Positions 48,076 to 60,000 of a stretch of DNA of 64,000 nt are shown here, in pieces. The stretch's first letter is position 1. Every line of letters starts with the position of its first letter. The stretch comes from Rhynchonema sp. JSB1_4 (taxonomy: Eukaryota; Nematoda; Chromadorea; Monhysterida; Xyalidae), in the NCBI GenBank assembly GCA_030248065.1, contig JASAMV010006656.1, positions 1 to 64,000 of the forward strand, read 5' to 3'. Position numbers and translations under genes: made by a program. Under the pieces are notes generated by a model. That model did no database searches. It was not told the DNA's origin and worked only from the letters and a program-made list of their open reading frames with translations.

Positions 48076-49461
48076 CTGCAAGTTAATGTGACTCAAAAGT
48101 CGCGTTCTTGTCAAAGTGGGCGGTATCTTATTTCAGAATTCATGTCAACAACAGTGTCGTGTATTCCACGCTCTGCACCAGAGTGCGTCTGCGTGGCATG
48201 GGCATTAGCTTGTGGTGTACACGTTTGGCATCAACGAGCCAATCTATCATTGATCTGTGATGATAGCATCTGAATTTTGTCGCTAGAACTAAACTGTAAC
48301 GTCAGTCAGTCCCTAACGCACTTTGGGAAAAGCTTTGACAGCTTCAAAATTGACTACCCTTTTTCTCAGGCATAGGCTTGGGCGTATGCTAAGCCTTGAG
48401 CAAACCCGTGCCTTCTATCGCGAACTCGAAAATTTGCGTTTTCTTTCGTTCAAGGCAACTACTGTCCAAGCTTTTTCAACATGCGTGCCCAACCGAGAGC
48501 CCGTTCCGATGGTTGCCCAACTACGATGCCCCGTCTGAATCGTGCGATCACATCCAGTGACGATGGCGCTTGCTCACTCAGGGACAGCGCTGAAATTGGG
48601 TTACGGTAGTATCACTGGCGTGACAATCACGGATGAGCAAACGAGTGAATCATTATCACCTGATAAAATCACAGCTGGACAGAACAACAATGACATGGGT
48701 GCCATCCTTCGTGGGCAGATTCGAACTTTGAGATATTATCGACCTACCTGGTGTCTATTTTTTTCGCACCTGTGGGTGACGAAACACCTCGCAAACGCAA
48801 ACATACCCAAACCCACTTACCAATTTCCACTTGCAACAAATTTGAAACTAGTTTCCTCTCATGTAGGTAATACAAACTCAGAACTTTAGAGGCGCGCTTC
48901 TTATTGACACCGACATGCGTCGATTGAGCATCACACACATTTCTAATCTTTTCATAAGTGTGTGGTGCATATGCACACTCATTGCTTGTATGCGCGGCAC
49001 TAACATTCTAAACAAGAATGTGTGCATGAAAAGTTATACGAAACTCGTGTGGTTTATGTGAAACTTATGCCAAACAATTATGCGTTCTTGACATGGAAAT
49101 GGTCTTTGTGTGCATTAGCAACACTCAACTAGCAACTACATATTCGCTATTGCTACTTATCTGGGTATTGTATTCCGCAGTGGTGCGAAATTACCTTCTT
49201 GTACAAAATAATTGAATAATGCGACTGACATCGCTATGATTAAAAACATCAGATAAAAACCCAGGCACCTAAGTAAAACTGAAAACTTGTACAACAATCC
49301 CAACCTAAAGCATTCACGTTGGGTAAATCGGAATGAGCGGAACCCGACAAAATCATCAGCGACACAATCACAGTTGAAACATACTCAAAACCTTTGAGAC
49401 CTTCCCTATATTTCAACACCTACTTCTTATACCGGACGACAGAAATGAACATAATCTACTC
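48076..49461. other. Unresolved 5' part of the LDLa gene
   Basis: Upstream exons of the LDLa gene should be here or inside the neighbouring spacer. A minus-strand frame after a TTCAG at about 48543 is open for about 40 codons but has no recognisable domain. A GCGCGGCACTAACATTCT end near 48998 belongs to a miniature-element family. Confidence 0.3.
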
Positions 49462-52400
49462 TCAGTTGCAGAATTTCTCGACAACTTCCTTCACGTTCGA
49501 TGCCAATGTTTTGGCACTTTCCTGAAATAATGGCATGTCCAGGTCGGTGGATGATTGAGAGCAAACTTGGTGGACAAACGATACTCACAGCAGTGGCGCT
49601 TTCGGCATATACACGCACAATGTCCTCAGTACCCGACGGTCTGAAACGGCGGTCATGTTTTATTAATTGTTGGTCCGAGAAAGAAAGCCAGCCATCAACT
49701 GGTGGGTACGCTTTGTGAGAAAAAAACGAAAATACAAAAATCTCAACCACTTTTACCTGACAAAAGCTCGGCTGGGAGCACCTGCTTGATTAACCACTGC
49801 GTCCACAGCTTCTTGCAGTCCATCAGGTGAAATGCATTTAGTCTCATCCCACGTGGTCTTGATCACAAGACGATCTTTGACCTGTGACGGACAATTTTAA
49901 TTTTTTGACAGATACTGTGGCCCATCTTTGGGCACGCCATTATTGTAGACTAGTTGAAGCAAGTCGTTTCAGCCCGTCGACATTTGAAAGGCCCGCGCTA
50001 GACATTGGAAAATTACACGCGTACATGAACAGTTATCGTTCATGATATATGTAACGGACCAAACAATACGTGATGCGACACGCGTCAACCACTTTACAAT
50101 AGGCCACTGTCTGTCACTCACGGGCACTTTCAGCTGACAGCTCGGCAGTTCATCGTACATGCCATTCCACTCAGCCGCCGACCAGCCATGAGCGTGCAGA
50201 ATTGACTCAACGGCCAGCATATCGCTGATCGCGTCACCAACCGTCTGCAATATCATTACGACCGTTAGCAGCGTTGCCAAGCTTGGTGATCGACTCGGAC
50301 CCGATAGCGATCGGACAACTTTGTCACATATCACACGTTTCTAATTTTAAAAACGTATTTTGAGATTCACTAATTCGTCTACTTTGAAGAGTGAGGAAGT
50401 TGTCAAGTTGCACAACGTCCAAACCCAAGCACTTCACTTCATTGATCATGTCCACAAATCGAGACAATGCCAAGGCGTGAGGACGCGTGTTGCTGTCTGG
50501 TGCCGAGTCACTGAAATTCGTCGCAGAATGTGGACGCATTGATTCTACGCTCTGCACCCAAGTGCGTAATAGTTTCGGGTGCGTGACATTTTGACCCAGC
50601 TACCTATTATTCGAGTCAGCCATTTTTCTCACGTGTGCCTTGAACGAGTCACTGAACACCACCGTGCCATGTCCGTTCGCTTCAAAGTACACACCGACGT
50701 CGAACTGTTTGGCTGCGTGATGCAGATGTTTCACACCGGTGGGCACCAACGTTAGTGGCATTTTCTGAACAGGAAGGAAAGAATGAAGTGGAATATTGAG
50801 AGAGGTCTTTTTTAGTTTAGCCACAGGGATCGGTAAGGGCCAGCATTGAGAATCATGGTAAATGGTAGTCCTAAGAACGACCACACCAAGAAATTGAATC
50901 TAACAGATTTCTCAAACTTTTTCTTCACAAAGCATGACCTTCCCAGCCCCAGAACTGCAACCCAGTAAACTGCTTAGGATTTATCCCCGCTGCAACCCCT
51001 AGCCCTAACACACCAATTTCTCCGTCACATATCGCATCGCGCCACCATTGGCATATGCAGTTTGCACCACCCCGACTGTCCACTGACCAAGCGAACCATC
51101 GGACAAATGCGACTGTAGGAAATCAACAAACAACAATGCGATTCGGTCGCCATCAAGAAGGGTGAAGTCACCAGCTGAAATCTTGGTTGAGCTGAATGTG
51201 AATGCGAGTCAAACTTGGGGGTCGGCCAGGTACTTAACCATATGAGAATAGGCTGACCCGCCCAACCCAACCCACCACTATCCACATAGAAGTACACAAC
51301 TCTGTCGGCATCCCCATCAAACGACACCCAACGCTCCATCGGTTTCATCTGCAGGCCCGCCGGTGGACAGCGATTGATTTTGACGTAATCCGCACCGCAC
51401 TAAAATGAAGTCTGGGTGACGTTGCATTGGTCCTTCGTTCATACCACAATTTGCTCTGCTTTCTACGATAGCGCATCAATGAGACTACAGTTTTCTGTCG
51501 CTGCAGACAGAATATTCACGAGAGATATTTATCATTGGCAGATCAACCTTTTTTGCCACTAACTTTTTCATTCAGCGCACCTCCAACGTTCTTCAGTTCA
51601 AAGGTGACCGGCAATTGAGTGTATCGTTTCATCAATCGCTGCATTGCCAGTGCACCAATCCCATTCGCACAGTCAATGTGCACAACATTGGGGTTGGTGG
51701 GTGATACTGTGTTTGGACTGGGACCATCGCCATTGGCTGCCGGTAAAGAGCTCATCTAGAATCACATTGGAAGCTGTGGTGTAGCGGGTGTGTTTAGGAC
51801 ACGTCAGGGATTAAAATTTAAAGCAACATAAAATATTTATGAAAAATACGTTCGTAACGCACATTGTAAAGATCCAAGAACGACGTCACAATTTTTGAAA
51901 AGTACCCATCTTCGTTCGGTTGGCCATAATCGGGATAATTGCTGCATTTGACAATGAAGTGCAGCTGAGGCGTTGTGATTTGTCCTGAATGGCACAATTC
52001 GTTCCTAATAAAATCAAGTCATCGCACAAACAAGACAGCATGCAGTGCGTGGATGTTGACGCCATTTCACGCACCACGCTGTGGAGCGCAGAATGAATGC
52101 AATCCACAAAATGTGGTCGCAGAAATCAGGATCGGAAACGCAACGCAAGAACTCGGCCATTGGCAAAACCGGCCACGATCCATTCACACCCACCACATGA
52201 TTGAAACACTGCATTTGGTTGACTTTGCACGGCTTTGCTTGCAGCATCGTGCAAGTACAGTCCACTGGCGCGTGTGTCATACGCGCACAGCACTCTCGCT
52301 GATTGGGTGAGATCAATAGGAATGCTTGTCGTTAACGATGATAGGAAATCGGGATAGGCCGAATCACTGAAATTAGATTTGGCTACCTCGTTACAAAAAC

Positions 52401-53245
52401 TTTTGAGTTTTCATATTCATGCAGTTAGGCTGCGGTGCTCAAATTGTTCTCATCTGAGTCTGTGAGACCAGACGCAAAGTGGAATGCAAAGTGCATGTAC
52501 AATGCTGTGTGTCTATGAACTGAAGTAATCGAACCTGGCATTTTGATTTTGCGATTAGGGCAAGGCAGTATTTGCAGTTCAGTACAATGTCGAAAGGTGC
52601 ACAAAATTCTAAAAAAACAAGTGATTGTAATGATCACGAACTTGACATGAGCCAGTTGGGTGGCGCGCTGCTCCCATTCGACCGACAGCATCTCCCCATT
52701 TGGTGCAATCAACTTGACTCCATTATCACATTCGGGATTGTGCGATGCCGTGATCATCAGACCAACTCTCTGGCCTTTGTGCGCTCGAGAGACCATGCTG
52801 GCGAGCACACCCATACGGTAGACGATGTAGGGCAGCTTGCTCGCACTGAATTGTTGACAAGTTAGAAAAGCCACCGATACCGTGCGTTCAATCTTGGATC
52901 AGGTTTGAGTACCAAATCTAATGATCGGACGGGATCTGCCTTGGTCAGGCGACGATGAGGACATTTCGCAACACAAGTGGAAAGGGAAAGTTCCGTGATC
53001 GGACCCAACCGTTCGTTGGATGTAGGTAGCAGGGTGACCCGAAGCTATCTCATGAAAACGTGAAATAAAATAGAACCAAATTAAGAACGCACGTAATCAA
53101 CACAAAAACAGGCCAACTTTGTGCGGAATCCAGCAGTCCCATAGCCGATCATTTCATTTACCATTGACCTCACGTTGCCCTCATGGTCAGTGTTGCCTTC
53201 CTGGCTGTAGATCTTCGGTACTTGGTCAGTGGAGGCGGAATCCAT
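49462..53245 (-). CDS. PGM3: Phosphoacetylglucosamine mutase
   Basis: Thirteen exons join with perfect phase to 565 codons plus stop: 53245-53118, 52845-52642, 52366-52194, 51984-51863, 51755-51564, 51399-51276, 51174-51014, 50764-50604, 50510-50438, 50244-50122, 49881-49757, 49640-49589 and 49521-49462. The enzyme interconverts GlcNAc-6-phosphate and GlcNAc-1-phosphate on the cytosolic route to UDP-GlcNAc, which feeds chitin, N-glycans and GPI anchors. All signature motifs are present: GYGTAGFRT near the N-terminus, the phosphoserine loop TASHNPE (Ser ~77), the Mg-binding DGDADR (~301-306), the sugar-binding EANGHGT (~396-402) and the phosphate-binding RPSGTED (~529-535). Length is close to the human enzyme (542 aa). 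Donors include several non-consensus GTTCGT or GTGCGT sites. The gene appears intact. Confidence 0.95.
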
Positions 53246-54006
53246 CCTTTTGTGGTGAAGGGGATAGGCGCACGTATTATAATAACTGAAATTGCTGTGA
53301 AGTTTTACAATTGAAAAGCGTACTTTTGGGAAGTTACACTATTCTAGTGCCGTGCGCATAAGCATTGTGATTTCCAGCAACACACTTCCACAACAAAAAA
53401 CACAAACAAGTAAAATAAACAATCAGGTTTGAACCTTTTGCTTTACAAAAAATGAAATTATTCTTCGCACAGAAAGTAATGTTTATACGGAAATGTAAAA
53501 TCGACATAATTGATCTTGCGAAAAACAACCAGCAACAGCAATTACAACGTTATCGACTTGAAAACCAACAACCCTTTGACACCTACCACGAAACAAATTG
53601 ACATTTTGTTCAAAAAACAACAACAGACTAGAAGCTCTGTGACTGTGAGGCAAAGAAAAAGTTGCATAACCGTATGTTTCAAAGGAGTGGCTAATTAAAA
53701 TGTGTTTCGAAATTTATGTAGCACAACTATATGATGGCATCTAACAGTGCACATCCATAAAATCACAAATTATAAAATCTAAACCACTTACAAAGCTGAA
53801 CGACAATGACAGTAATGTGAGGTTGACACACGTCAGTGCAATTAAAACCAATTGCCAGCACTTATATTAGGAGCACAAAATTAGACATTGGTATCATTAG
53901 CTTCTCAATTCCCATCAATTGATGAATACAAATCACAGTAATTCAATATATCACTGTGACTAGGTATTGCGAACAGGATCAAACAATGCACACCCCATTT
54001 CGTCAG
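53246..54006. other. Spacer between PGM3 and ATAD1, no gene seen
   Basis: AT-rich, no exon found. It separates two minus-strand genes and should hold the PGM3 promoter and the ATAD1 3' UTR. A TTCTAGTGCCGTGCG miniature-element end lies at 53341. Confidence 0.4.
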
Positions 54007-57000
54007 TTAATCCAACGCATCCTCGTGCGCACGTGCTTTACGCGACGAGCTTGTCTGTCGCAAGGATGTTGTCGACGTGTATGTCTTCAGACGACGCACA
54101 GCCGCGATTAGGTCATCTTCGGAAATGTACTGCATTGCGGCCTCATCGCTGTCCCTGCAATGTTCGGTTTTTGCACTGGAAAGACACACTTGCAAAAGGA
54201 ATTTGTGAGATTTTCAGCGGCAACGAGCTAAATCTCACTGCCAGTTTCATCGCAGAGTTGGTTACACAGTTTGCAACGCTGCTTTCCTCGAGGACTGCTG
54301 CGAGATTTCGATTTGAACAGCTTAATTCAACGAATGACCGCTCAAGTAGTCACACTTAAAAAATGCCGGCCCTAGAGGTTGTATGTGACGCAGGATGGTA
54401 AGGTGACAATCATTATCTTGGGACGGAACGCACTTCACTGACGCCAACGATGAGGTCGGTGCTGAGCCAATTGTTAGGCTGGTCACGTGGTCTTTTTTAT
54501 GTGGGAAATTAGAAGTATTCTGAGGCATGTTGTTAATCACCGGCCGAAACCAAACAATCAATAAATGTCTTTGCCAACAAACTCACAGATCGAGTCCTTG
54601 CTCGAGAATGCCCTTAGCGCGTGACACCGCTGCAAGACGACAGGCCTCTTTCAGATCGCTGCCAACTAATGTTTCAGCCTCCAATGCTACTCTGTCGTAG
54701 TCAACTTCGGCATCGACCTAGGGTAAAACAGAAGTTAAAATTTTGACTGTCACCACGAACGAACCAAATACCATCCAGAAGAAACGTACCGGTTCATTTT
54801 CCAAAATGATGCGCAGAATAGCACTTCTTTGTTGAGCGTCCTGAATTTCAGCAAAAAGCGTGAATAAAGACCAAAGTGAGCAGTTCATTAAAGTTTAGAC
54901 GTGCAGCTGCTTGGCAATCTACAAGCTTCCACTACTGCAAGCTATCAATAGACTGTCAACGTATAAAATATAAAGTACACTATAGCAGATAAAAATATTC
55001 CCCACATCGCATAAACCCAAGGCATTTTCAGCATAGAAACGTTGCATGTCCAGTTCCTACAGAAGAAACGTTCACAACATTTTAAACACAACGTACCGGC
55101 GATGGAATATGGAATCTGGCAGGCATGCGCCGAACGATTGCTTTGTCGACGTCATTGGGCCGATTAGTAGCGCCCATCACGATCACCGTGCACTTGGGAT
55201 CACTGCAAGAAAAAACAATCGTAATTTCCGAAATTTCGGTTTTTGCCCTGGTTTTCCTGTAGCCCACAGTTAACCCCCGAACAACTTCACACATAAATAA
55301 CCAGATTTTGTGATCAAAAACAAACTGGCTTCGTTTCAGATCCTAAAGTCAGCTTACAAAACTCCAAAAAATCACACCATGATCAAGAGTGGGCACCAAT
55401 AAAAACTGTTGAAATGTGAAATGGTTTTTACCCACGTGCCTTATATGATCATTCATGTAACATCAACCAACCTGCCGTCTACGTCTATGCTTGTATGTTG
55501 ATGGCGATCAATAAATAATGCACACTTTCTACCTCCAACAATCGGAGAGTCATTAATGTTTCAACGAGACTACAAATAGGGCCTAAAGAGTTGACAGAAA
55601 CGATACCCACACGATCTCTTCCTCATAAAAAGAAATCACCCAAAAAGAATGTGGTCAAACGGGCAGGCTGTGAGTGGTTTGTTACCGGTAATTATGACAC
55701 TTTTGTCAGTCAGACAGTGGCACACTGCAACACGCGGGTATGTCCCTCTGGCATGTCTGTCGCAAATGATGCCCACATACAGCTGTGCCCCACATAGTAC
55801 TTACCGTATGTTTTTGATCTAAAAGCCTAAACCTTGGAAAAACACTCGTAATTTCCAAAATTTCGGTTTTTGCCACATGTAGCCTTTCCGGCTCGTGCGA
55901 AAGCCTGGTCCTTCGCATGTGCGTGTCCTTTTTGATGACTGTCATTCTTTAGCACGCATGACCGTGGTATACTGGCAGGCGGAAAAAAAACCGGTTTTTT
56001 TTCCGGAAAAAAAACCGAAAAAAAACCGTTTTTTTTCCGAGACCCGAATACTTTTCCGTTTATTTTTCCGTGGGTACCTTTTCGGTTTTTGATCGGAAAA
56101 ATATCGGTACTTTATTCCAATTTTTCCAAAAAATTGTAATGCAAAACTGATGAGTTTTTCGATTTCAGTGAAAAATTGGCTCGAGCACAAAAATTAACCG
56201 GCCCAAAATGGGCCAAAAAGCGTGTAAACCAAGTGTTTTCGACTGACTTCAACACTCTTCAAGAGCACTCTCGTCACTTCGAACAAATTTTGCACTGAAA
56301 TTGTTATATTTTTCGAAATTACGTTCTTAAGTACTGGAAAAGTATTTGGAAAAAAAACGGTTTTTTTTCGGAAAAAAAACCGTTTTTTTTCCACGAAAAA
56401 TAAAGAACGGTTCTTTATGACAGTATAGACCGTGGTAATTTAGTTCATCATATCAGTGTGTCCTATATTCACCACATTCGGCTTTTTTGGAGTTTCAATC
56501 AAGATAGAGAAGCCCAAAAACTGAAAACCCAATCGACCTTATAAATCCATCCCACATGCTCATAAACTGAGCCTTCATCATTGCTGTCGCTTCATGATCC
56601 ATTGATGTGCGGTTGCGAAGGAAGGAGTCTGGAATAGATCGGACGGTTGCAATTTTTTTCGGAATCCAGTGAAATTTTTTATGTCATTTAGGGCGCGTGA
56701 GCACAGAATTAATGAACGTTTAGTTTCGTCCTTTTATGTCACTCAATATGATAACGTTGTGCCTGGCCCGTCTGCAGAAACAGAACGAAAGTGGGAAACC
56801 ACAAACTTCATTGATTCACAATTGAAATCACAAGCAGAAAAAAGTACCCGTATCTGAATAACAAACAGAAATGCACCGAAACCAACCGATTTCATCGATA
56901 AATATGATCACAGGTTGCAGTTTTCTGGCGAGCGAGAAAACGGCGGCGGCCAGTTTCTGCGATTCGCCATACCATTTATCGGTGAGCGCCGACACTTGCA

Positions 57001-60000
57001 GATTGAGGAACCGGGCACCGGCGGCGCGCGCCACGCCCTTGGCGATCAGGGTCTTGCCACAACCGGGCGGACCAAATAACAGGACACCTGTGTGTCGAAA
57101 TGGGGCATTACGCAGTGATACTAACACAATTCTCGGTTGCGCAAACACTTGTCGTGCGGCCTCCTGGTTTTTCAGATACACTCAGACCCAGTGGTGTCGT
57201 TGGGAAATCAAAAAGTCAGGATACCGGACACCCAAAATCCAACATTTTCGGATGCCGGATACAAAAAATGAAAAATCTCGGATATCAGGCGGTTGTGCCC
57301 CCTAAAATAAAAATCTCGGATACCCAGGGGGTTGTTCAAAAAAGGTCAATTTTCTAGAGGAAAATTGAACAAAATCGGTGTTGGAAGCGCAAAAAATAGT
57401 GATTTTGGGGGTTATGTTTGCGCTAGCAAGCGATTTTGAGCATTTTGGAGGTAAAAATGTGCGATTTTTACGGTTTTCGGAAAAATTTTAGGGCAGGATA
57501 CCCCTGGACCAAAAGTGAGGATACCGGATACCCCTGAGTGAAAAAATCAAGATACCGGATACTAGAGCGTAACCCCCTTCCCCCCAACCACACCACTGCT
57601 CAGACCGCCACGTAACCCTTGTGCTTTCCTCTATATGATTGCTGATTGTTTTTTCATTGCCATGATCGGCTTGAACAAAAACTTCTAAGAACATCTCTTT
57701 GTTCTTGCTCAATGCAATCTTTATGGCGGCTACTGTTTCCATGGTTTTTCAGTACGAGCAGCAGCTATCACGCGCAATCGTAATTGCACGTAGCGTCAGC
57801 TTCTTTGGTCTATTGTCTGCATCTCAACCCGCTGTTGCCCACACACGGATCTAATTGTTTTTAACCGTAATTAATCTGATCGCAACTCCAATAAAAGTCA
57901 AGGCCAACAACCAGTGTAGTTCGCGGTCCGGCGGTGAATCAGGTGTACCCTCGTTATTTTTGGAGGGGAGTTAAGTGTACCCCAATGAGGAAAGCTGGAT
58001 CTTAACTAAGTCTACAAAGGGTGGGGTATTAAGGGGCAAGTGATTACCGGCGGTACTAAGATGGATTTTTGATCAATTATGGCTGTTTCTGAACCCCCCA
58101 GCTAAACTGAACAACGCCAATGGCATACCTTTAGGAGGCAGCAACAATTCAGATCTCTGTCGTTGTCCACTGCCCAGCTGAAGCGGCAGGATGATTCGTT
58201 CGTTCAATTCTTTGATCACATTTTCACAGCCTCCAATTTGTTCCCAGCTGACGCCTTCACGAGCGGCGCACACCTGAGATCAGAAATCGAATTAGCACTT
58301 TGATTTTCAACAGTGTGGATTTAAATGCAGTGAATGTGAAAAACCGTAATCGAACCAAATTTGTGGCGATCATCATTTCGTGCTCGGATAATTCGATATC
58401 CTGCGACACGCCGAGGCTGGTCAGCAATTTTTTAGCCTGCGAATTTCTAATTACCATCGGGAGAAAACAGTGTGCGAAAGACGAAATCCAAGCAAAAAGC
58501 TTAACGTGACATGATAAACTAACGGCGATTTTAGCCGACGACTTTTCTTCGTGCTGAGGATCGAGATATTTGACCAGATAACGAATCGTAAAGTACGACA
58601 ACGCAGCAGCGCCAGCGAATCGAAGCAGAATGCTGCAAGTGATTGCCCGGCCCAGTGTAGTGCTTGCCAGCGCAGTTCCTGGTCCGGAGGGGGAGATAGC
58701 GCACCCCCGTTTTTTTGGAGGGGGAGATAGTGTACCCCGAGGGGGAAGGGCGGGGGAAGACCCAAATTCAGGAAAAAGTCTCTTTTTGAGGTCGAAACTT
58801 TGACCTATTTTTTGCCCCTTGGCGGTTCTATTTTTCACTCGCCCACTTCTGAAAAAAATCACTAACGAAAAAACGGGTTTTAGATGTATGTTATGCTCCA
58901 TATGCTCAAGCTCAATACGGTACCTAACCGTACCGGCCGAGCTAGGGGGGAACAAAATTTTTTAGATCTACGCAAATATTGATGAAAATGTACTCTAAAA
59001 CGATAATTTTTGCGCGCAGCGCGAAATTTTTCGCCTGTTTGGACTGAAAAATGCCTGTTTATACCATTTTGAGCCAGAAATCGCAACTTACTGTACCAGT
59101 CGCCGGGCGGCGACCCACCTAATGTACCAGGATGGCGCGTCAACCTACCTAAGGGTAGGGGGACCCCACCCCAGCTACACCAGTGATTGGGGGCAGTGTA
59201 GTTCGTGGTCCGGCGCGGCGGTTAGTGTACCTACCCCTTTTTTCCGTGCGGCGGTTAGCAGTGTAGTTCCTGGTCCGGAGGGGGAGATAGCGGACCCCCC
59301 GTTTTTTTCGGAGGGGGAGATAGTGTACCCCCGAGGGGGGGGGAAGGGGGGGGGGAAGACCCAAATTCGGGAAAAAGTCACTTTTTGAGGGAGAAAATTT
59401 GACCTATTTTTGCCCCTTTTTGGAAAAAATTCTTCATAAAAAGGGTATTTTGGCGACTTTTGAGAACATTGACCTGAAAATCACACATTTTAGGCCTAAA
59501 AATGCCCATTTTAGGCCTAAAAATGGCCATTTTAGGCAAAAATTGGGGGAGATAGTGTACCCGGAGGGGGAGATAGGGGGATAGTGTACCACCCGAGGGG
59601 GAGATAGCGTACCCGAGGGGGGGGGACCCCCCCTCCCCCCCCAGGAACTACACTGGCGGTTAGTCTACCTCCCTGGGGGGCAGTGTAGTTCCTGGGGGGG
59701 AGGGGGGGAGGGGGGTCCTAAGGTACACTAACCGCCGCGACCAAGGTACACTAGTACACTAACCGCCGCGCCAGGTACACTAACCGCCTCAATTTTTGCC
59801 CAAAATAGGCATTTTTAGGCCTAAAATGGGCATTTTTAGGCCCAAAATGGGTGATTTTTAGGTGATGTTGTCAGAAATCGCCAATATACCCTTTTTACGA
59901 AGATTTTTTTCCAAAAAGGGTGAAAAATCGGTCAAATTTTCTACCTCAAAAAGTGACTTTTTCCTGGATTTGGGTCTTCCCCCCCCTTCCCCCCCAGGGA

